A stretch of 19,808 bases of DNA from Solirubrobacteraceae bacterium (GTDB taxonomy: Bacteria > Actinomycetota > Thermoleophilia > Solirubrobacterales > Solirubrobacteraceae): positions 1-19,808 of the forward strand of contig JAICJK010000004.1 of the NCBI GenBank assembly GCA_025928415.1, written 5' to 3'. Below, in pieces: positions 17,325 through 19,808 of the stretch. The position numbers and the translations under genes are program-made. Positions within the stretch are counted from its first letter, which is position 1. Every line of letters begins with the position of its first letter. Under the pieces are notes generated by a model that made no database searches, was not told the origin of the DNA, and was given only the letters and a program-made list of their open reading frames with translations.

Positions 17325-19032
17325 GCGCCCGCCCGACGACGCGGATCGCGTGCCGCGCCGCGAGCGCACCGGGTTCAGCCCGTTCGCCATGGGGGCGATC
17401 GCGCTGGTCGTCATCGCGATCATCGTGTTCTTCGGCTTCGCCAAGCACGTGCCGTTCACGCACGGCTTCCGCGTCAAGGCGGTCTTCAGCTCGGCGGTCT
17501 CGATCCGGCCGAACTCGCCGGTGCGCATCGCGGGCGTCAACGTCGGCAAGGTCAAGTCCGTCGCCCGCCAGCCCGGCACGGACGCGTCCGTCGTGACGAT
17601 GCAGATCGACGACAAGGGCCTGCCGATCCACAAGGACGCGACGATGAAGATCCGGCCGCGGATCTTCCTCGAGGGCAACTTCTTCGTCGACCTCAAGCCG
17701 GGCACGCCGTCCGCGCCGACGATCTCCGACGACGACACGCTGCCGATCACGCAGACCTCGACGCCGGTGCAGCTCGACCAGGTGCTCACCGCGCTGCAGC
17801 AGAACTCGCGCGAGGACCTCCAGGCCGCACTCGAGGGCTACGGCACCGCGCTGACGGCCAAGCCGACGCCCGCCGAGGACGCCGCCCAGGACCCGTCCGT
17901 CCGCGGCGACACGGCGGCGCAGGCGCTCAACAAGTCCTTCGACTACGCGCCCGACGCGCTGCGCGGGACCGCCGTCGTCAACTCGGCGTTCCTCGGCACC
18001 CAGCCCGACGACCTCTCCAGGCTCGTCAAGGGCCTCGGCACCGTGTCGCGGTCGCTGGACCGCAACGAGACCCAGCTCCAGGACCTCGTCACGAACTTCA
18101 ACACGACGGTGGCCGCGTTCGCGTCCCGCAGCACGCAGCTCAGCGCGACCGTCCGCGACCTCGCCCCGGCGCTGCAGACCACCAACAGCACGCTGACCCA
18201 CCTCAACGCGTCGTTCCCGGCGACCCGGGCCTTCGCCAAGGAGATCCTGCCCGGCGTGCGCGAGACGCCCGCGACGATCAAGGCGTCGTTCCCGTGGATC
18301 GCGCAGGCCCGCCCGCTGCTGTCGAAGGCCGAGCTGGGCGGCCTGGCCCAGGACCTGCAGCCCGCCACCGCCGACCTCTCGAAGGTCTCCGACGCCTCGC
18401 TCAAGCTCTTCCCGCAGGCCGACCTGCTGTCGCAGTGCGTGACCAAGGTGTTCCTGCCCGCCGGCGACGTCAAGATCCAGGACGGGAACCTCACGACCGG
18501 CGTCGAGAACTACAAGGAGTTCTGGTACGCGCTGGTCGGGCTCGCCGGCGAGGGCGCGAACTTCGACGGCAACGGCATGTACGTCCGCTTCGCCACCGGC
18601 ACCGGCGGCCAGGTCGTGTCCTCGGGCAAGGTCGGGGTCAAGGGCGGCGGCGACGTCCTGTACGGCAAGACGTCCAACACGCCGGTCGGCACGCGGCCCG
18701 CCTTCCCCGGCAGCCCGCCGCCGAAGGTCTCGACGGTCCCCTGCAAGGACCAGAAGGTGCCCGACGCCAACAGCGCGAAGACCGGCCCCGCCGACGGGTC
18801 GAGCACGAGCGCCGCGGTGGCCCGCAGCGCCGCGGCCACGCGCTCGGTGAGGGCCGCCGCGGCCAAGGCGGTCAAGTCCGCCGGGGCGGCCGCGAAGGGC
18901 AAGCCCGCCTCTGGCTCCGGCGCCGCGACCCGCTCCGCGGCCGGGCACGGCTCCGTGATCTCCGAGCTGCTGTCGAGCATCGACCGGATCCGCTCCACGG
19001 GCGGCGCGGCGAAGGGCGGTGGGACGCCGTGA
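17314..19032 (+). CDS. MCE-domain protein 4 with Lys/Ala-rich C-terminal tail
   Basis: 572 residues, the longest MCE protein visible. ATG 17314 lies within the previous gene (11-bp overlap). A charged cytoplasmic N-terminus of about 20 residues precedes the anchor helix (about 24-42); MCE domain about 52-130 (FSSAVSIRPNSPVRIAG, ending FFVDLKPG). A helical region with LQDLVTNFNTTVAAFASR follows, then Cys375, the motif NFDGNGMYVR (416-425) and Cys477. The last ~95 residues are low-complexity and become Ala/Lys/Arg-rich (RSVRAAAAKAVKSAGAAAKG), followed by a short amphipathic VISELLSSIDRIRS. The tail is basic, unlike the more neutral tail of MCE protein 2. Cell-wall or polyanion contact is possible but unproven. 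It overlaps the next gene by 4 bp. Confidence 0.93.
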   Translation: MLRRRPPDDADRVPRRERTGFSPFAMGAIALVVIAIIVFFGFAKHVPFTHGFRVKAVFSSAVSIRPNSPVRIAGVNVGKVKSVARQPGTDASVVTMQIDDKGLPIHKDATMKIRPRIFLEGNFFVDLKPGTPSAPTISDDDTLPITQTSTPVQLDQVLTALQQNSREDLQAALEGYGTALTAKPTPAEDAAQDPSVRGDTAAQALNKSFDYAPDALRGTAVVNSAFLGTQPDDLSRLVKGLGTVSRSLDRNETQLQDLVTNFNTTVAAFASRSTQLSATVRDLAPALQTTNSTLTHLNASFPATRAFAKEILPGVRETPATIKASFPWIAQARPLLSKAELGGLAQDLQPATADLSKVSDASLKLFPQADLLSQCVTKVFLPAGDVKIQDGNLTTGVENYKEFWYALVGLAGEGANFDGNGMYVRFATGTGGQVVSSGKVGVKGGGDVLYGKTSNTPVGTRPAFPGSPPPKVSTVPCKDQKVPDANSAKTGPADGSSTSAAVARSAAATRSVRAAAAKAVKSAGAAAKGKPASGSGAATRSAAGHGSVISELLSSIDRIRSTGGAAKGGGTP

Positions 19033-19808
19033 AGAAGGCGATCCGCACCTACACGCGCCCGTTCGTGGCGATCATCGGGCTGGTCATCATCGCCTGCGCC
19101 GTCAGCGGCTACATCCTCTCCAACCAGCGGCTGCACCTGCCCAACTGGGTGCCGGTGATCGGCAGCGACTTCGTCGAGTACAAGGCCACGCTGCCGACGG
19201 CGAAGTCGATCACCCCCGGCCAGGGCCAGACCGTGAACGTCGCGGGCGTCCCGGTGGGCGAGATCTCCAAGGTCGACCTCGTCGACGGGCGCGCCGTCGT
19301 CACCATGAAGATCCAGCGCAAGTACGCGACGATCTACCGCGACGCCACCGTGCTCGTCCGGCCCAAGACCGGCCTGGACGACATGATCCTCGAGCTGTCT
19401 CCCGGGTCGAACAGGACGCCCGAGCTCCCGAAGGACGGCACCGGGACGATCCCGGTCTCGCAGACGCTGGCCAACGTCGAGCTCGACGAGGTCCTCGCGG
19501 GCCTCGACGGCGACACGCGCGCCTACCTGCAGCTCCTGCTCAACGGCGCCGGCACGGCGCTGCAGGGCAACGGCCGGCAGCTCGCCGCGAGCTTCAAGCG
19601 CTTCACGCCCACCAACCGCGACCTGGCGAAGATCACCAAGCTGCTGTCCGAGCGGCGCACGAACGTTGCCCGGTCGATCCACAACTTCCGCCTGCTGAGC
19701 GAGGCGCTGGCGGGCAAGGACCAGCAGCTCTCCGAGCTGGTCGACTCGTCCAACGCGGTCTTCCGGTCCTTCGCGTCCCAGGACGCCAAGCTGCGCGAGT
19801 CGCTCGAC
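19029..19808 (+). CDS. MCE-domain protein 5 (cut by the right edge)
   Basis: 260 residues visible from GTG 19029, which overlaps the preceding stop by 4 bp; no stop is reached before the window ends. Basic N-terminus (VKKAIRTYTR), anchor helix about 11-30, then SNQRLHLPNW. MCE domain about 49-126 with TPGQGQTVNVAGVPVGEI and DDMILELSPG, followed by the helical region (LVDSSNAVFRSFASQD near the end). A lipobox-like I20-I21-A22-C23 lies in the anchor, but hydrophobic residues continue past the Cys, so a transmembrane anchor is more likely than lipidation. Typical operons have six MCE genes, so at least one more probably follows. Confidence 0.92.
   Translation, partial: MKKAIRTYTRPFVAIIGLVIIACAVSGYILSNQRLHLPNWVPVIGSDFVEYKATLPTAKSITPGQGQTVNVAGVPVGEISKVDLVDGRAVVTMKIQRKYATIYRDATVLVRPKTGLDDMILELSPGSNRTPELPKDGTGTIPVSQTLANVELDEVLAGLDGDTRAYLQLLLNGAGTALQGNGRQLAASFKRFTPTNRDLAKITKLLSERRTNVARSIHNFRLLSEALAGKDQQLSELVDSSNAVFRSFASQDAKLRESLD

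Overview
The window is a very GC-rich, densely coded stretch from an actinobacterium-like genome. GTG starts are common, stop/start overlaps of the GTGA/ATGA type are frequent, and coding third positions are almost all G or C. An Mce (YrbE/MCE) operon of actinobacterial architecture, with an MCE protein whose N-terminal anchor carries a YILSNQRL stretch, makes a deep-branching lineage such as Thermoleophilia/Solirubrobacterales my best guess. That placement is inference from remembered family resemblance, not a search result. No rRNA, tRNA, CRISPR array, insertion sequence or phage gene is visible.

Region 1 (1-4619) is a mixed accessory/surface segment. A secreted clan GH-A-like glycosidase lipoprotein (minus strand, cut by the left edge) is divergent from a polytopic membrane protein resembling GT-C type glycosyltransferases. 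A 14-TM DHA2-type MFS exporter follows and ends 5 bp from the convergent glutamine synthetase gene.

Region 2 (4625-9390) is a nitrogen-assimilation cluster. A type III glutamine synthetase (glnN, minus) is divergent, across a 287-bp control region, from an ammonium channel gene (amt) that overlaps a PII gene by 4 bp; a second, nearly identical PII gene follows. The channel brings in ammonium, the synthetase fixes it into glutamine, and the PII proteins probably gate the channel and sense ATP/ADP/2-oxoglutarate. Both PII proteins have Leu instead of the usual modifiable Tyr at position 51.

Region 3 (9373-10263) holds a 53-bp tandem repeat with nested hairpins between convergent genes (a likely bidirectional terminator), an unassigned lipoprotein gene (minus), and a divergent control region with a recognisable promoter, a candidate operator palindrome and an 8-bp GC hairpin just upstream of the Mce operon.

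Region 4 (10264-19808, continuing past the right edge) is the Mce lipid-import operon: two YrbE/MlaE permeases, an MlaF/Mkl-type ATPase with an unusual acidic/proline-rich N-terminal extension, then at least five MCE-domain proteins in overlapping frames. The permeases and ATPase form the inner-membrane ABC core; the membrane-anchored MCE proteins should assemble a hydrophobic conduit across the envelope. I see no clearly new system. The most notable points are the paired Tyr51-less PII proteins, the nested-hairpin repeat, the likely leaderless promoters, the ATPase extension, and the shared C-terminal features of the MCE proteins.
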